Assembly (NCBI RefSeq): GCF_000189535.1
Contig: NC_015145.1
Span: 2,914,001 to 2,978,000, forward strand
Direction of reading: 5' to 3'
DNA length: 64,000 nt
From: Pseudarthrobacter phenanthrenivorans Sphe3
GTDB lineage: Bacteria > Actinomycetota > Actinomycetes > Actinomycetales > Micrococcaceae
Position 1 is the first letter of the stretch. Every line of letters starts with the position of its first letter. This document shows positions 46,114 to 54,893 of this stretch, one piece after another. The notes below the pieces were generated by a model. It was given only the letters and a program-made list of their open reading frames with translations, did no database searches and had not been told where the DNA came from. Position numbers and translations under genes: made by a program.

Positions 46114-47573
46114 AACTCTCAGATCGACTTTCACGGTCCAGCGGAAATCCCGGCCCGGATCAGCATGTGGCGGCCGCGGCAGCTGCACCCGAAATTCAGA
46201 CGTCTCCGACCCCTTCTTTGTCAACGAGCCACTCGCTGCTTTCTAACTCTACGGCGACGGCCGCGCCTGCAGTATCGCCGCCCGTGGATGCCTTGGCAAA
46301 TCTGAAGCAAAGGGCCGCTCAAGCGCTGTTTGAACGCATGGGCAGCCGATTTGGCGACACGGCCTCCTCTGAAGAGGCTTTGCGCGCCTCCGCCGTGGAT
46401 GAACTGTCCACCGTCATTGATGAAGAACAGGTTCCGCTGTCTCCAGAGGAACGGCGCCGGCTGATTCGGGAGATCGCCGACGAGGTTATGGGCTATGGCC
46501 CCCTGCAGCGCTTGTTGGAGGACCCGTCAATTACGGAAATCATGGTCAATCGATTTGATCAGATTTACATTGAGCGCCACGGGCACTTGACCTTGACAGG
46601 GACACGTTTCAGCTCTGACGACCACCTCCGGACAGTCATCGAACGTATCGTCTCGAGAGTGGGCCGCCGAATTGACGAGTCGTCACCGCTGGTTGATGCT
46701 CGGTTGGAGGACGGGTCCAGGGTCAACGCAATTATCCCGCCGTTGGCAGTAAACGGGCCCTCGTTGACCATCCGCAAGTTCAGTCACGTGCCCCTCACCG
46801 TGCAGAACCTGATTGATTGGGGTTCGTTGACGCCAGAGATGGCTGAGTTGCTGAACGCATGTGTTCGCGCACGTTTGAACATCATCGTTTCGGGCGGCAC
46901 GGGAACCGGCAAAACCACTCTGCTCAACGTGCTTTCCTCATTCATACCTCCAGATGACCGCATCGTGACCATCGAAGATGCTGTTGAATTGCAGCTCCAG
47001 CAGGAGCATGTTGTCCGGCTGGAAAGCCGGCCTCCCAATATTGAAGGCAAGGGCGCGGTTACCATCCGTGAGCTGGTCCGCAATTCCCTCCGCATGAGGC
47101 CGGACCGCATCATTGTGGGTGAAGTTCGAAGCGGCGAATCCCTGGACATGCTTCAGGCAATGAACACGGGCCACGACGGCTCCCTGTCAACAGTGCACGC
47201 CAATTCTCCGAGGGACGCCATCGCTCGCCTGGAAACCCTGGTCCTCATGGCCGGCATGGACCTGCCACTCCGAGCGATCCGTGAACAAGTCTCGTCTGCG
47301 GTGGACCTGATCATCCAGGTGACACGTCTCCGCGACGGCACCCGACGGGTAACACACGTAACAGAAGTCCAAGGCATGGAAGGTGACATTGTCACGCTGC
47401 AAGATGCCTTCCTTTTCGATTATGCGGCCGGTATGGATGCCCACGGACGATTCTTGGGCAAACCGGTGGCCACCGGCATCCGGCCACGCTTTCTGGATCG
47501 CTTCGCCGAACTTGGCATTTCGGTATCGCCAGCAGTTTTCGGCACAGTAGTAGCACCCGTAGGAAGGCGATAG
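46110..47573 (+). CDS. tadA: TadA/CpaF secretion ATPase (locus 1)
   Basis: 487 residues. It is the hexameric ATPase of type II/IV secretion family that powers Flp pilus extension. A low-complexity N-terminal ~70 residues precedes the conserved N-domain ([22 protein letters not shown]). Walker A is [12 protein letters not shown] (261-272); the Asp box [19 protein letters not shown], Walker B region DRIIVGEVR and the His box ([16 protein letters not shown]) are all intact. The locus 2 copy is highly similar. The start overlaps tadZ by 4 nt. Confidence 0.96.
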   Translation: MKLSDRLSRSSGNPGPDQHVAAAAAAPEIQTSPTPSLSTSHSLLSNSTATAAPAVSPPVDALANLKQRAAQALFERMGSRFGDTASSEEALRASAVDELSTVIDEEQVPLSPEERRRLIREIADEVMGYGPLQRLLEDPSITEIMVNRFDQIYIERHGHLTLTGTRFSSDDHLRTVIERIVSRVGRRIDESSPLVDARLEDGSRVNAIIPPLAVNGPSLTIRKFSHVPLTVQNLIDWGSLTPEMAELLNACVRARLNIIVSGGTGTGKTTLLNVLSSFIPPDDRIVTIEDAVELQLQQEHVVRLESRPPNIEGKGAVTIRELVRNSLRMRPDRIIVGEVRSGESLDMLQAMNTGHDGSLSTVHANSPRDAIARLETLVLMAGMDLPLRAIREQVSSAVDLIIQVTRLRDGTRRVTHVTEVQGMEGDIVTLQDAFLFDYAAGMDAHGRFLGKPVATGIRPRFLDRFAELGISVSPAVFGTVVAPVGRR

Positions 47574-47575
47574 CG

Positions 47576-48517
47576 GTGGACTCCCCCATGGTCTTCGTCC
47601 TTGCCGTGGCCCTGTGCCTCTCGGCGCTGCTCCTCGTGATCTTCGTTGTCTTCAAACCCCGGTTCGGATCGCTCCCCCTGGAAAGAAGGCGGTTGGGCAT
47701 CCAGCAGGACCGGTCAACAGTCGCCCGCGTTTCGCAGACGGCAGTTACTGCCGTAGAAAATGTCATCGGTGATTCAGGTGGGCCCTATAACCGTGAGGTG
47801 CTATACAGGGCAGGCGTCAAAATGGCACCAGCGGATTTCACGGTTGCTGTTGTCATTGCTTCTTTCCTCGCGGGAGCTTTTACAGCCCTACTGACCCACC
47901 CCGTCCTTGGGCTGTTGGCGGGAGCAGCAACTCCATTCCTTGCCAAGGTGGTCCTGGCTATCCTTCGGGACAGGCGGCGGGCCAAGTTTGAGGGGCAGCT
48001 GACAGACACCATACAAATGCTCATCGGTGGGCTAAGGGTAGGGCACAGTGTGCTGCGATCAGTTGAAGCTGCCGCCCAGGAAGCAGACGTGCCCACTTCC
48101 GAAGAGCTTCTCCGGATTGTCAACGAGACCCGCATCGGAAAGGACTCGCGTCTAGCCTTCGAAGACGTAGCCGAGCGAATGGATAGCGAAGACTTCCGCT
48201 GGATCTCCCAGGCGATCCAAATCAACCGGGAAGTCGGCGGTGACTTGGCAGAAGTGCTTGAGCAAGTCGCCGGGACCATACGGGAGCGAAGCGAAATCAA
48301 GGGGCAGATCAGGTCTCTCAGCGCCGAGGGAAAGATGTCGGCCTATGTTTTGATGGCCATGCCAGTCGGGGTCGCCTTTATCCTCGCTTTTATCAACTCT
48401 GGGTACCTCAACGTGTTCGTGGAGAAACCGCTCGGGCTCGTGATGCTCGTCATGGCCATAGTCATGTTCACAGTTGGTGGCTTCTGGATGAGCCGCGTAG
48501 TGAAGATCAAGTTCTAG
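47576..48517 (+). CDS. tadB: TadB inner-membrane platform protein (locus 1)
   Basis: 313 residues from the GTG at 47576. T2SSF-type platform protein: one N-terminal helix, a pair of helices around 95-135, the cytoplasmic T2SSF domain (AKFEGQLTDTIQMLIGGLRVGHSVLRSVEA, WISQAIQINREVGGDLAEVLEQVAGTIRERSEIKGQI) and two C-terminal helices ending WMSRVVKIKF. It pairs with TadC to anchor the TadA motor. It lies 2 nt after tadA and 9 nt before tadC. Confidence 0.93.
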   Translation: MDSPMVFVLAVALCLSALLLVIFVVFKPRFGSLPLERRRLGIQQDRSTVARVSQTAVTAVENVIGDSGGPYNREVLYRAGVKMAPADFTVAVVIASFLAGAFTALLTHPVLGLLAGAATPFLAKVVLAILRDRRRAKFEGQLTDTIQMLIGGLRVGHSVLRSVEAAAQEADVPTSEELLRIVNETRIGKDSRLAFEDVAERMDSEDFRWISQAIQINREVGGDLAEVLEQVAGTIRERSEIKGQIRSLSAEGKMSAYVLMAMPVGVAFILAFINSGYLNVFVEKPLGLVMLVMAIVMFTVGGFWMSRVVKIKF

Positions 48518-48526
48518 GGGGAAACC

Positions 48527-49405
48527 ATGACACCCATAGCATGGCTCTACATCTCACTGATCGTACTTCCCCTGACCTACCTTGTCTGGGCTTTCGCTAC
48601 GACAGACCGCAAAGCTGCACTTGCCGTGCAGACGAATCTGACGCAGGGCTTTACCCAGGCGGGAGGCCAAGCGATACAGCGCCCTCCTGCGCTTTTGGAC
48701 CTTTCCAAGCGCCTGACTCCTAGCGGTTATGAAGCAAAGTTGGACCGCTGGCTCTCCCTCGCAGGTCGACCGGCTTCGCTGCCGCTGGAGAGGGTGATCA
48801 TCGCAAAGCCGCTGCTCGCTCTCACTGGCGCAATTCTGGGACTGCTGATGTATGCAAGTTCTCCATCGGCTCAGATCATCGCCCTGGGACTCTTTATGTC
48901 GGCTCTCCTCTACTTCCTCCCCGATCTCTTGATTTACAACAAGGGAATCAAGCGCCAACAGGAAATCGAGCTTGAGCTGCCAAACACCCTGGACCAGCTG
49001 CTCATTTCAGTGGAGGCAGGACTTGGCTTTGAAGCTGCAATGGCCCGCGCCGGCGGTTACGGCGACGGAGCCTTGTCCCAGGAACTAATGCGCACACTGC
49101 AGGACATCCAGGTTGGGCGCCCCCGTCAAGATGCGTATCAGGCTCTGGCAGACCGCTCATCGGTACAAGATCTGCGAAGCTTCGTCCGGGCCGTAATACA
49201 GGCCGACAAATACGGCATCGGTATTGCGAAAGTACTCCGGACACAGGCAAAACAGGCGAGGGTGAAGCGCCGCCAGCGGGCCGAAGAGAAGGCAATGAAA
49301 TTGCCCGTGAAAGTACTTTTTCCACTCCTGCTGTGCATCTTCCCGGTGCTCTTCATCGTTCTCCTCGGGCCAGCCGCTATAAAGATCGTTGAGGCCTTTA
49401 CCTAA
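48527..49405 (+). CDS. tadC: TadC inner-membrane platform protein (locus 1)
   Basis: 292 residues, second T2SSF platform protein. Conserved core: LELPNTLDQLLISVEAGLGFEAAMARAG, LMRTLQDIQVGRPRQDAYQALADR, RSFVRAVIQADKYGIGIAKVLR and the C-terminal KLPVKVLFPLLLCIFPVLFIVLLGPA membrane helix. The start has GGGGAAACC upstream. The gene is followed after 33 nt by a strong intrinsic terminator, so locus 1 ends here. Confidence 0.93.
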   Translation: MTPIAWLYISLIVLPLTYLVWAFATTDRKAALAVQTNLTQGFTQAGGQAIQRPPALLDLSKRLTPSGYEAKLDRWLSLAGRPASLPLERVIIAKPLLALTGAILGLLMYASSPSAQIIALGLFMSALLYFLPDLLIYNKGIKRQQEIELELPNTLDQLLISVEAGLGFEAAMARAGGYGDGALSQELMRTLQDIQVGRPRQDAYQALADRSSVQDLRSFVRAVIQADKYGIGIAKVLRTQAKQARVKRRQRAEEKAMKLPVKVLFPLLLCIFPVLFIVLLGPAAIKIVEAFT

Positions 49406-49437
49406 GCCCCCCTCGCGCCGCAAGGCGCCCCTAAGAC

Positions 49438-49472
49438 CGGACCCCCTCGGCACCCAGAACCGAGGGGGTCCG
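49438..49472 (+). terminator. Intrinsic terminator ending Tad locus 1
   Basis: A perfect 13-bp stem, CGGACCCCCTCGG (49438-49450) with 49460-49472, 9-nt loop, followed by TTTGTG, 33 bp after the tadC stop. Confidence 0.92.
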
Positions 49473-49662
49473 TTTGTGTGGCGGCGGAAGTCCAAACCCC
49501 AGCGTCAGCGCAGCAAAATCCAAGCAGAAGCGCAAGAAAAGTACACTGTGGAAAACCTTTGCGCAGGATGTCCCAAGATACCGAGCCAGTACCTTTCTTG
49601 GTTGCTAACTTCGTATCAGAGCTGGTGCAGGGCCAGCCATCCGTCTCGCTCAGGAGTACAGA

Positions 49663-49854
49663 ATGCTTTCTCTTATCGCCACCCTTCAGACCCTCGGCCT
49701 CAACCTCAAGAACCGCCTCAGCAACGAAAAGGGCGCAACCGCCGTCGAATACGGCATCATGGTTGGCCTCATTGCCGTCGTCATCATCGTCGCTGTCCAG
49801 CTGTTGGGCACAACCCTGGACGGAATGTTCGACAAGGTGAACGTCACAATCTAA
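49663..49854 (+). CDS. flp: Flp pilin 3 (Tad locus 2)
   Basis: 63 residues, ATG at 49663 with CAGGAG upstream. The leader MLSLIATLQTLGLNLKNRLSN-EKG is followed by the mature ATAVEYGIMVGLIAVVIIVAVQLLG; the Flp Glu-Tyr pair and Gly cleavage site are intact. The C terminus (LDGMFDKVNVTI) differs from locus 1 pilins, so the two loci probably make different filaments. The upstream 190 bp after the locus 1 terminator must hold its promoter. Confidence 0.93.
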   Translation: MLSLIATLQTLGLNLKNRLSNEKGATAVEYGIMVGLIAVVIIVAVQLLGTTLDGMFDKVNVTI

Positions 49855-49917
49855 GTCGTCCGCCGCTCCCATGGAGCAAGTAGGACGGACGTTATTTCCG
49901 TTACACCCGCAAACTTG

Positions 49918-49950
49918 TTGTGCGGCGCAGCCGAAACCTGCGCCGCACAA
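49918..49950 (+). terminator. Terminator/attenuator after flp3
   Basis: A perfect 13-bp stem, TTGTGCGGCGCAG (49918-49930) with 49938-49950, loop CCGAAAC, followed by TTTTCTTCC: a canonical intrinsic terminator located between the pilin gene and tadE of locus 2. Confidence 0.92.
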
Positions 49951-50010
49951 TTTTCTTCCATGTCTCGAAACGATGCGCGTCAATAGTGGACGAGAGGAGG
50001 GTCGCAGCAA

Positions 50011-50385
50011 ATGCCCGAAACATCCGAACGCGGGGCAGCCGCCGTTGAGTTCGCGATTCTTCTCCCGGTACTCCTGCTGCTGGTTCTTGGCACGATCGAA
50101 TTCGGCCGGGCATACAACGCCCAGATCACCCTTACCAACGCCGCGCGTGATGGTGTCCGGGTCATGGCCATCAACAATGACCCGGCTGGTGCCAGGACAG
50201 CCGCGAAAAATGCAGCAGTGTCCGTAAGCACAACCATCCCGGATTCGGACATCACTTTGAGCACCACCGCATGTAGCACCAATGCGCAAGTCACACTCAC
50301 CATCAAGTACAACCTGGCCACCATCACCGGAATTGCCGGCCCTTTCCCGATGACAGGAAAAGGAGTCATGCTGTGCGGCGGGTAA
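50011..50385 (+). CDS. tadE: TadE-like pseudopilin (Tad locus 2)
   Basis: 124 residues, ATG at 50011. Leader MPETSERG, then AAAVEFAILLPVLLLLVLGTIEFGR as prepilin-like helix with Glu at mature position 5. The exported part (~85 residues) ends GKGVMLCGG, the same Cys-Gly-Gly end as the locus 1 copy. The 13-nt overlap with the following TadG-like gene is the same as in locus 1. Confidence 0.9.
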   Translation: MPETSERGAAAVEFAILLPVLLLLVLGTIEFGRAYNAQITLTNAARDGVRVMAINNDPAGARTAAKNAAVSVSTTIPDSDITLSTTACSTNAQVTLTIKYNLATITGIAGPFPMTGKGVMLCGG

Positions 50386-51410
50386 AAGATGGCAACGCAA
50401 TCGAAGGCGGCGCCATCAGCGTCATCGTGGCCATTCTCATGGTCGCCCTCCTAGGGTTCGTGGCGATCGCCGTCGACATCGGAGTGATCTACTCTGAACG
50501 CGCACAGCTGCAAAACGGTGCGGACGCCTCCGCAATCGCCGTGGCCCAGAAATGCGCCCGGGACGCAACCGGGGTGGACTGCTCGACGACGTCGGCACTT
50601 GCCAGCGGCCTCGCCAACCGGAACGCATTGGACGGCATGAGCAAGGTACACACCATCGACCTCGATAAAACGACAAGGAAAGTCAGCGTCACCACCTCTG
50701 CCAAGGAAGTTGGTGGTGCAGACAACTCGGTCTCCCTGTTCTTTGCGGACGCTCTCGGCATTCCTACGAAGGAAGTCGGAGCGCGGGCATCAGCCGTCTG
50801 GGGTAGTCCCATGGCCGGCCGTACCGCCTTTCCCCTCGCCTTCTCCATCTGCCAGGTCAAAGACAACATAGGCGGCTCGCTCCAGCTTCTCCAGGAACAC
50901 GGCAAGAACTCCAACGTTGACTGTAACTACGGCCCGTCCGGGGCGGCTGTCGAAGGCGGTTTTGGCTGGCTGGTTCAGGACCTTGGCAAGTGCGGCGGAA
51001 CCATCGATCTTGCCGTCAGTGAGGGCGGCAGTGACCCTGGCAACAACGCGCCGGGCAACTGCGGGACTACCCTGCAGAAGTGGGCTGATGATATCAACGC
51101 AGGCCGGAAGGTCACAGTCCTCCTGCCCATTTTCAACAAGGTTACCGGAACCGGTAGCGGCGCCATTTATGGATTAGTGTCCTTCGCGGCATTCGAGGTC
51201 ACCGGCTGGAAGTTCACGGGAAGCGCCGGCCTGCCCTACGAGTTCCGAAGCGAAAGTTCGACGACGACCGGCGTAACCTCCACGACGGCATGCACCGGCG
51301 AGTGCCGCGGCATTATTGGCAAGTTCGTCAAGTACGTTTCCCTCGCCGATGGCTACACGCTCGGACCCGTGGACGAGTATGGGGCCACGATCGTCCGCAT
51401 GTCCCCCTGA
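50373..51410 (+). CDS. TadG-like protein with cysteine-bearing surface domain (locus 2)
   Basis: 345 residues from a GTG inside the tadE end. N-terminal Tad domain GAISVIVAILMVALLGFVAIAVDIGVIYSERAQLQNGADASAIA. The long extracellular part shares with the locus 1 copy a mid block (FGWLVQDLGKC, about 198-208), SFAAFEVTGWKF and the C-terminal CTGECRGIIGKFVKYVSLADG. This pattern, not known to me from a named domain, may be a specific pilus-associated fold. No overlap with cpaB (34 nt gap). Confidence 0.85.
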   Translation: MRRVKDGNAIEGGAISVIVAILMVALLGFVAIAVDIGVIYSERAQLQNGADASAIAVAQKCARDATGVDCSTTSALASGLANRNALDGMSKVHTIDLDKTTRKVSVTTSAKEVGGADNSVSLFFADALGIPTKEVGARASAVWGSPMAGRTAFPLAFSICQVKDNIGGSLQLLQEHGKNSNVDCNYGPSGAAVEGGFGWLVQDLGKCGGTIDLAVSEGGSDPGNNAPGNCGTTLQKWADDINAGRKVTVLLPIFNKVTGTGSGAIYGLVSFAAFEVTGWKFTGSAGLPYEFRSESSTTTGVTSTTACTGECRGIIGKFVKYVSLADGYTLGPVDEYGATIVRMSP

Positions 51411-51444
51411 CCCAAACCTAGTTACGTCTTACCAGGAGCAAAAA

Positions 51445-52203
51445 GTGAAGTCTCGCCTAGTGGCAGGAACCGCCGCGGTTGCCTTGGCGATTGTGGGGGC
51501 CCTCCTCATCATTTTCTATGCGCAGGGCGCTGACCAGCGCGCCATAGCCACCACCCAGCCAGTGGATGTCCTGGTGGTGAAGACGGCGATCCCAGCGGGC
51601 ACTCCCGTAAATGACATGGCTGCTTCCCTCGCCCTGGAAAGGATGCCCGCCGCCGGAGTCTCCGATACCGCGTTGAGCAGCTTGGACAACAAAGCTGGCA
51701 CCGTCAGCGCCGTGGATCTGGTAGCCGGCGAACAGCTTCTGGCCGAACGGCTCGTCGCCCCGGCCGACGTCAAAGCCCAAGGCGCCGTCGAGGTGCCCGC
51801 CGGCCTGCAGGAAGTTTCCTTCGAGGTAGAACCCAAGCGCGTGGTGGGTGGCCGGATCAATGTAGGCGATCACGTTGGTATCGCACTGAACTTCGAGAAC
51901 GGGGCCTACAAGGCCAAGGCCGATGACGCCACCACCCAACTCACACTGCGCAAGGTAATCGTGACCGCCGTCCAGCGTGCACCCCAACCTGCCAGCACCG
52001 AGAAGCCGGCCGAAGGCGAGGCTAATTCTCAAGACACCACCCTCCCGCAGGGTTCCCTTATGATCACCGTCGCCGTCACCGACGTCGATGCCGCCAAGAT
52101 TATCTTCACGTCCATAAATGGCACTCTCTGGCTCACCAAGGAACCACTCGACGCCCAGGACAATGGCCCACGGGTTGAACGCAAGGAAGTGGTCTACAAG
52201 TGA
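51445..52203 (+). CDS. cpaB: CpaB/RcpC-like SAF-domain protein (locus 2)
   Basis: 252 residues from the GTG at 51445 (CAGGAG upstream). N-terminal membrane helix (about 4-24), SAF domain (VDVLVVKTAIPAGTPVNDMA; AVDLVAGEQLLAERLVAP), then VPAGLQEVSFEVEPKRVVGGRINVGDHVGI and a Pro/Glu linker. The frame is open upstream to 51316 without a family-like start there. GTGA overlap with tadZ. As in locus 1, no secretin partner is present. Confidence 0.87.
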   Translation: MKSRLVAGTAAVALAIVGALLIIFYAQGADQRAIATTQPVDVLVVKTAIPAGTPVNDMAASLALERMPAAGVSDTALSSLDNKAGTVSAVDLVAGEQLLAERLVAPADVKAQGAVEVPAGLQEVSFEVEPKRVVGGRINVGDHVGIALNFENGAYKAKADDATTQLTLRKVIVTAVQRAPQPASTEKPAEGEANSQDTTLPQGSLMITVAVTDVDAAKIIFTSINGTLWLTKEPLDAQDNGPRVERKEVVYK

Positions 52204-53396
52204 GCCGCTTCGTCCTGCTCTCCCCCAGCTCCGAATTCGATCAGAAGCTCCGCGACGCCGTCGCACACGGCCTCCGCGGGTCCGTCCAAACCATCGCCTC
52301 GGACATTCTCCCGGCTGGCCCCGCCGAACTGTTCGCACTCCTTAACCAGGAACAGCCGGAAGTCCTGATCATCGGACCGGACGTCCCCTACGAGGAGGCG
52401 CTGCGGTTCGCTAAAGTCTTCGACGTCCAACTCCCCGGCCTGAGCCTGGTCCTGGTAAGCGACATTGACCCGACCTACCTCGTCCACGCTATGCGCGCAG
52501 GGATCCGCGACATTCTCAGTCCGCAGGCCGATGCCGCCGAAATCCGCGTGCTGCTGGAGCGCGCCTGCCAGTCCTTCGCAACCCGCAATCGCGGCCCCGA
52601 ATCCGTCCAAACGGAAAACGGCGGCAAGGGCCTGGTGATCGGCGTCTTCTCGCCGAAGGGCGGCGTGGGGAAGACTACCTTGGCCACCAACATCGCCATC
52701 GGCCTCGGCCAGATCGCGCCCATGAGCGTGGTCATTGTGGACCTTGACCTGCAGTTCGGCGATGTCGCCTCCGGCCTGTATCTCAACCCCGAGCACACCG
52801 TCACTGATGCAGTCACCCCCGCCGCCGCCCAGGACTCGCTGGTCCTCAAGGCCTTCCTTACCGTGCACCCCGCCGGAATTTACGCCCTGTGCGCGCCGCC
52901 GAACCCCGTGGAAGCGGACCACATCACTCCGGAACAGGTCAGTCACCTGGTAGAACAGCTGTCCCACGAATTCCAGTACGTAGTCCTGGACACGGCTCCG
53001 GGCATGCAGGAGATCGGCCTCGCCGCCATGGAGCAGTGCACCGACGCCGTCTGGGTCAGCGCCATGGACATTCCCAGCCTCCGCGGCCTCCGGTCCGGCC
53101 TGGAGGTACTTCGCCAGCTGGAAATCATGCCCGAGTCACGGCATGTGGTCCTGAACATGGCGGATGCCAGAGCCGGACTCAATGTCCAGGATGTCGAATC
53201 CACCATTGGCGCGCCCGTGGACGTCAGCGTCCCGCGGTCCCGGGCCGTGGCCCTGTCCACGAACCGGGGCGTCCCCGTCCTCCAGGAATCGAAAAAGGAC
53301 CCCGCCGTGAAGAGCCTCCGCCAGCTGGTGGAGCGGTTCAACCCTGCGTGGCGTACACAGGCCCAGCGCAAGCTTCACCGAAGGGTGGTCATCTGA
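52200..53396 (+). CDS. tadZ: TadZ/CpaE ParA-like localisation ATPase (locus 2)
   Basis: 398 residues from a GTG. Receiver-like N-terminal domain (about 1-125; PEVLIIGPDVPYEEAL, LVLVSDIDPTYLV) and ParA/MinD ATPase with [10 protein letters not shown] (151-160), [17 protein letters not shown], and DTAPGMQEIGLAAMEQCTDAVWV. It matches the locus 1 copy over its whole length. Its stop shares bases with the tadA start (TGATG). Confidence 0.93.
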   Translation: MSRFVLLSPSSEFDQKLRDAVAHGLRGSVQTIASDILPAGPAELFALLNQEQPEVLIIGPDVPYEEALRFAKVFDVQLPGLSLVLVSDIDPTYLVHAMRAGIRDILSPQADAAEIRVLLERACQSFATRNRGPESVQTENGGKGLVIGVFSPKGGVGKTTLATNIAIGLGQIAPMSVVIVDLDLQFGDVASGLYLNPEHTVTDAVTPAAAQDSLVLKAFLTVHPAGIYALCAPPNPVEADHITPEQVSHLVEQLSHEFQYVVLDTAPGMQEIGLAAMEQCTDAVWVSAMDIPSLRGLRSGLEVLRQLEIMPESRHVVLNMADARAGLNVQDVESTIGAPVDVSVPRSRAVALSTNRGVPVLQESKKDPAVKSLRQLVERFNPAWRTQAQRKLHRRVVI

Positions 53397-54883
53397 TGAA
53401 GCTCTCCGAACGGATCAGCGCGGTCCAGGACCGCAACCAGGCGTCGGGCGGCAGTGTTGCCGTGCTGGAACCACCGCGCCCCACCGCTGCCCCCACCCCG
53501 ACGCGGGAGAGCGAGCCACGGCACCTTCCTGCCCGCCCGACCGTCGACCTTTCAACGTCCGACGCCGGTGCCTCCACTGTGCCCAAGGCACAGCCTGTGG
53601 ATGTCTTCGCAGCCATGAAGCACCGGGCCGCCACCGCACTCTTCGAGAGGATGGGGGCCCGCTTTAATGATGCTGCGGTTACCGAGCAGGAGCTACGGAG
53701 CACTGCCAAGGAGGAACTAACCCGCATCATCGATGCCGAGCAGGTTCCGCTGTCGCCCGAGGAACGAACTCGCCTCGTCCGCGACGTTGCCGATGACGTC
53801 CTCGGCTATGGCCCGCTCCAACGCCTTCTAGACGATCCGGACGTAAGCGAAATCATGGTCAACCGAATGGATCAGATCTACGTTGAGCGCAAAGGCAAAT
53901 TGACGCTTTCCGAGTCGCGGTTCAGTTCGGAGGAACACCTGCGCAAGGTCATTGAACGGATCGTTTCGAAGGTGGGCCGCCGCATCGACGAGTCCTCCCC
54001 ACTGGTGGATGCGCGCCTCGAGGACGGCTCCCGTGTTAACGCCGTTATTCCGCCCCTTGCCGTCGGCGGGTCTTCACTGACAATCCGTAAATTCAGCAAG
54101 ACTCCGCTGACCGTCCAGAACCTTATTAGTTTCGGTACTTTGACGCCGGAGATGGCCGAGCTGCTTAATGCGTGCGTCAAAGCCAAACTCAACATCATCG
54201 TCTCGGGCGGTACTGGCACCGGCAAGACCACGCTCCTCAATGTGCTGTCGTCCTTCCTGCCGTCGGACGAACGCATCGTCACCATCGAGGACGCCGTGGA
54301 ACTCCAGATCCAACAGGAACACGTTGTCCGGCTCGAGAGCCGACCGCCAAACACGGAGGGCAAGGGCGAGGTGACCATCCGGGAACTGCTCCGGAACTCG
54401 CTGCGCATGCGGCCCGACCGCATTGTCGTAGGTGAGGTCCGTGGCGGGGAATCGCTGGACATGCTCCAAGCTATGAACACGGGCCATGACGGTTCGCTCT
54501 CGACTGTCCACTCCAACTCCCCCCGGGACGCGGTGGCTCGCCTCGAAACTCTGGTTCTGATGGCAGGAATGGACCTCCCGTTGCGGGCCATCCGCGAGCA
54601 GATTGCATCCGCGGTCAACCTCATCGTCCAGATCTCCCGGCTCCGGGACGGCTCCCGCCGCATCACTCATGTCACTGAAGTCCAAGGTATGGAAGGAGAC
54701 ATAGTGACCCTCCAGGATGCCTTCGTCTTCGACTACTCGGCAGGAGTGGACTCCCATGGCCGTTTCCTCGGCAAACCCGTGGCCACCGGAATCAGGCCAC
54801 GGTTTATTGACCGCTTCGAAGATCTAGGCATCCACGTTTCACCTGCCGTCTTCACAGGCCCGCAAACGTCGGCCGGGAAATAA
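53396..54883 (+). CDS. tadA: TadA/CpaF secretion ATPase (locus 2)
   Basis: 495 residues. After a Pro/Ala-rich N-terminal stretch (~80 residues), the N-domain ([21 protein letters not shown]) and the ATPase core: Walker [13 protein letters not shown] (270-281), Asp box [19 protein letters not shown], Walker B DRIVVGEVR, His box [16 protein letters not shown]. The frame is open far upstream inside tadZ, but the ATG at 53396, coupled to the tadZ stop, gives the family length. Nearly the whole catalytic core matches locus 1. Confidence 0.96.
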   Translation: MKLSERISAVQDRNQASGGSVAVLEPPRPTAAPTPTRESEPRHLPARPTVDLSTSDAGASTVPKAQPVDVFAAMKHRAATALFERMGARFNDAAVTEQELRSTAKEELTRIIDAEQVPLSPEERTRLVRDVADDVLGYGPLQRLLDDPDVSEIMVNRMDQIYVERKGKLTLSESRFSSEEHLRKVIERIVSKVGRRIDESSPLVDARLEDGSRVNAVIPPLAVGGSSLTIRKFSKTPLTVQNLISFGTLTPEMAELLNACVKAKLNIIVSGGTGTGKTTLLNVLSSFLPSDERIVTIEDAVELQIQQEHVVRLESRPPNTEGKGEVTIRELLRNSLRMRPDRIVVGEVRGGESLDMLQAMNTGHDGSLSTVHSNSPRDAVARLETLVLMAGMDLPLRAIREQIASAVNLIVQISRLRDGSRRITHVTEVQGMEGDIVTLQDAFVFDYSAGVDSHGRFLGKPVATGIRPRFIDRFEDLGIHVSPAVFTGPQTSAGK

Positions 54884-54893
54884 GGGGACAGTC

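Noticed and set aside
49389..49883. Possible small protein between tadC of locus 1 and flp3
   Set aside because: It spans the terminator and overlaps flp3 in another frame, with composition typical of shadow frames.
52889..54883. A 664-residue TadA starting inside tadZ of locus 2
   Set aside because: The upstream part is out-of-frame tadZ sequence, and the ATG at 53396 is coupled to the tadZ stop exactly as in locus 1.
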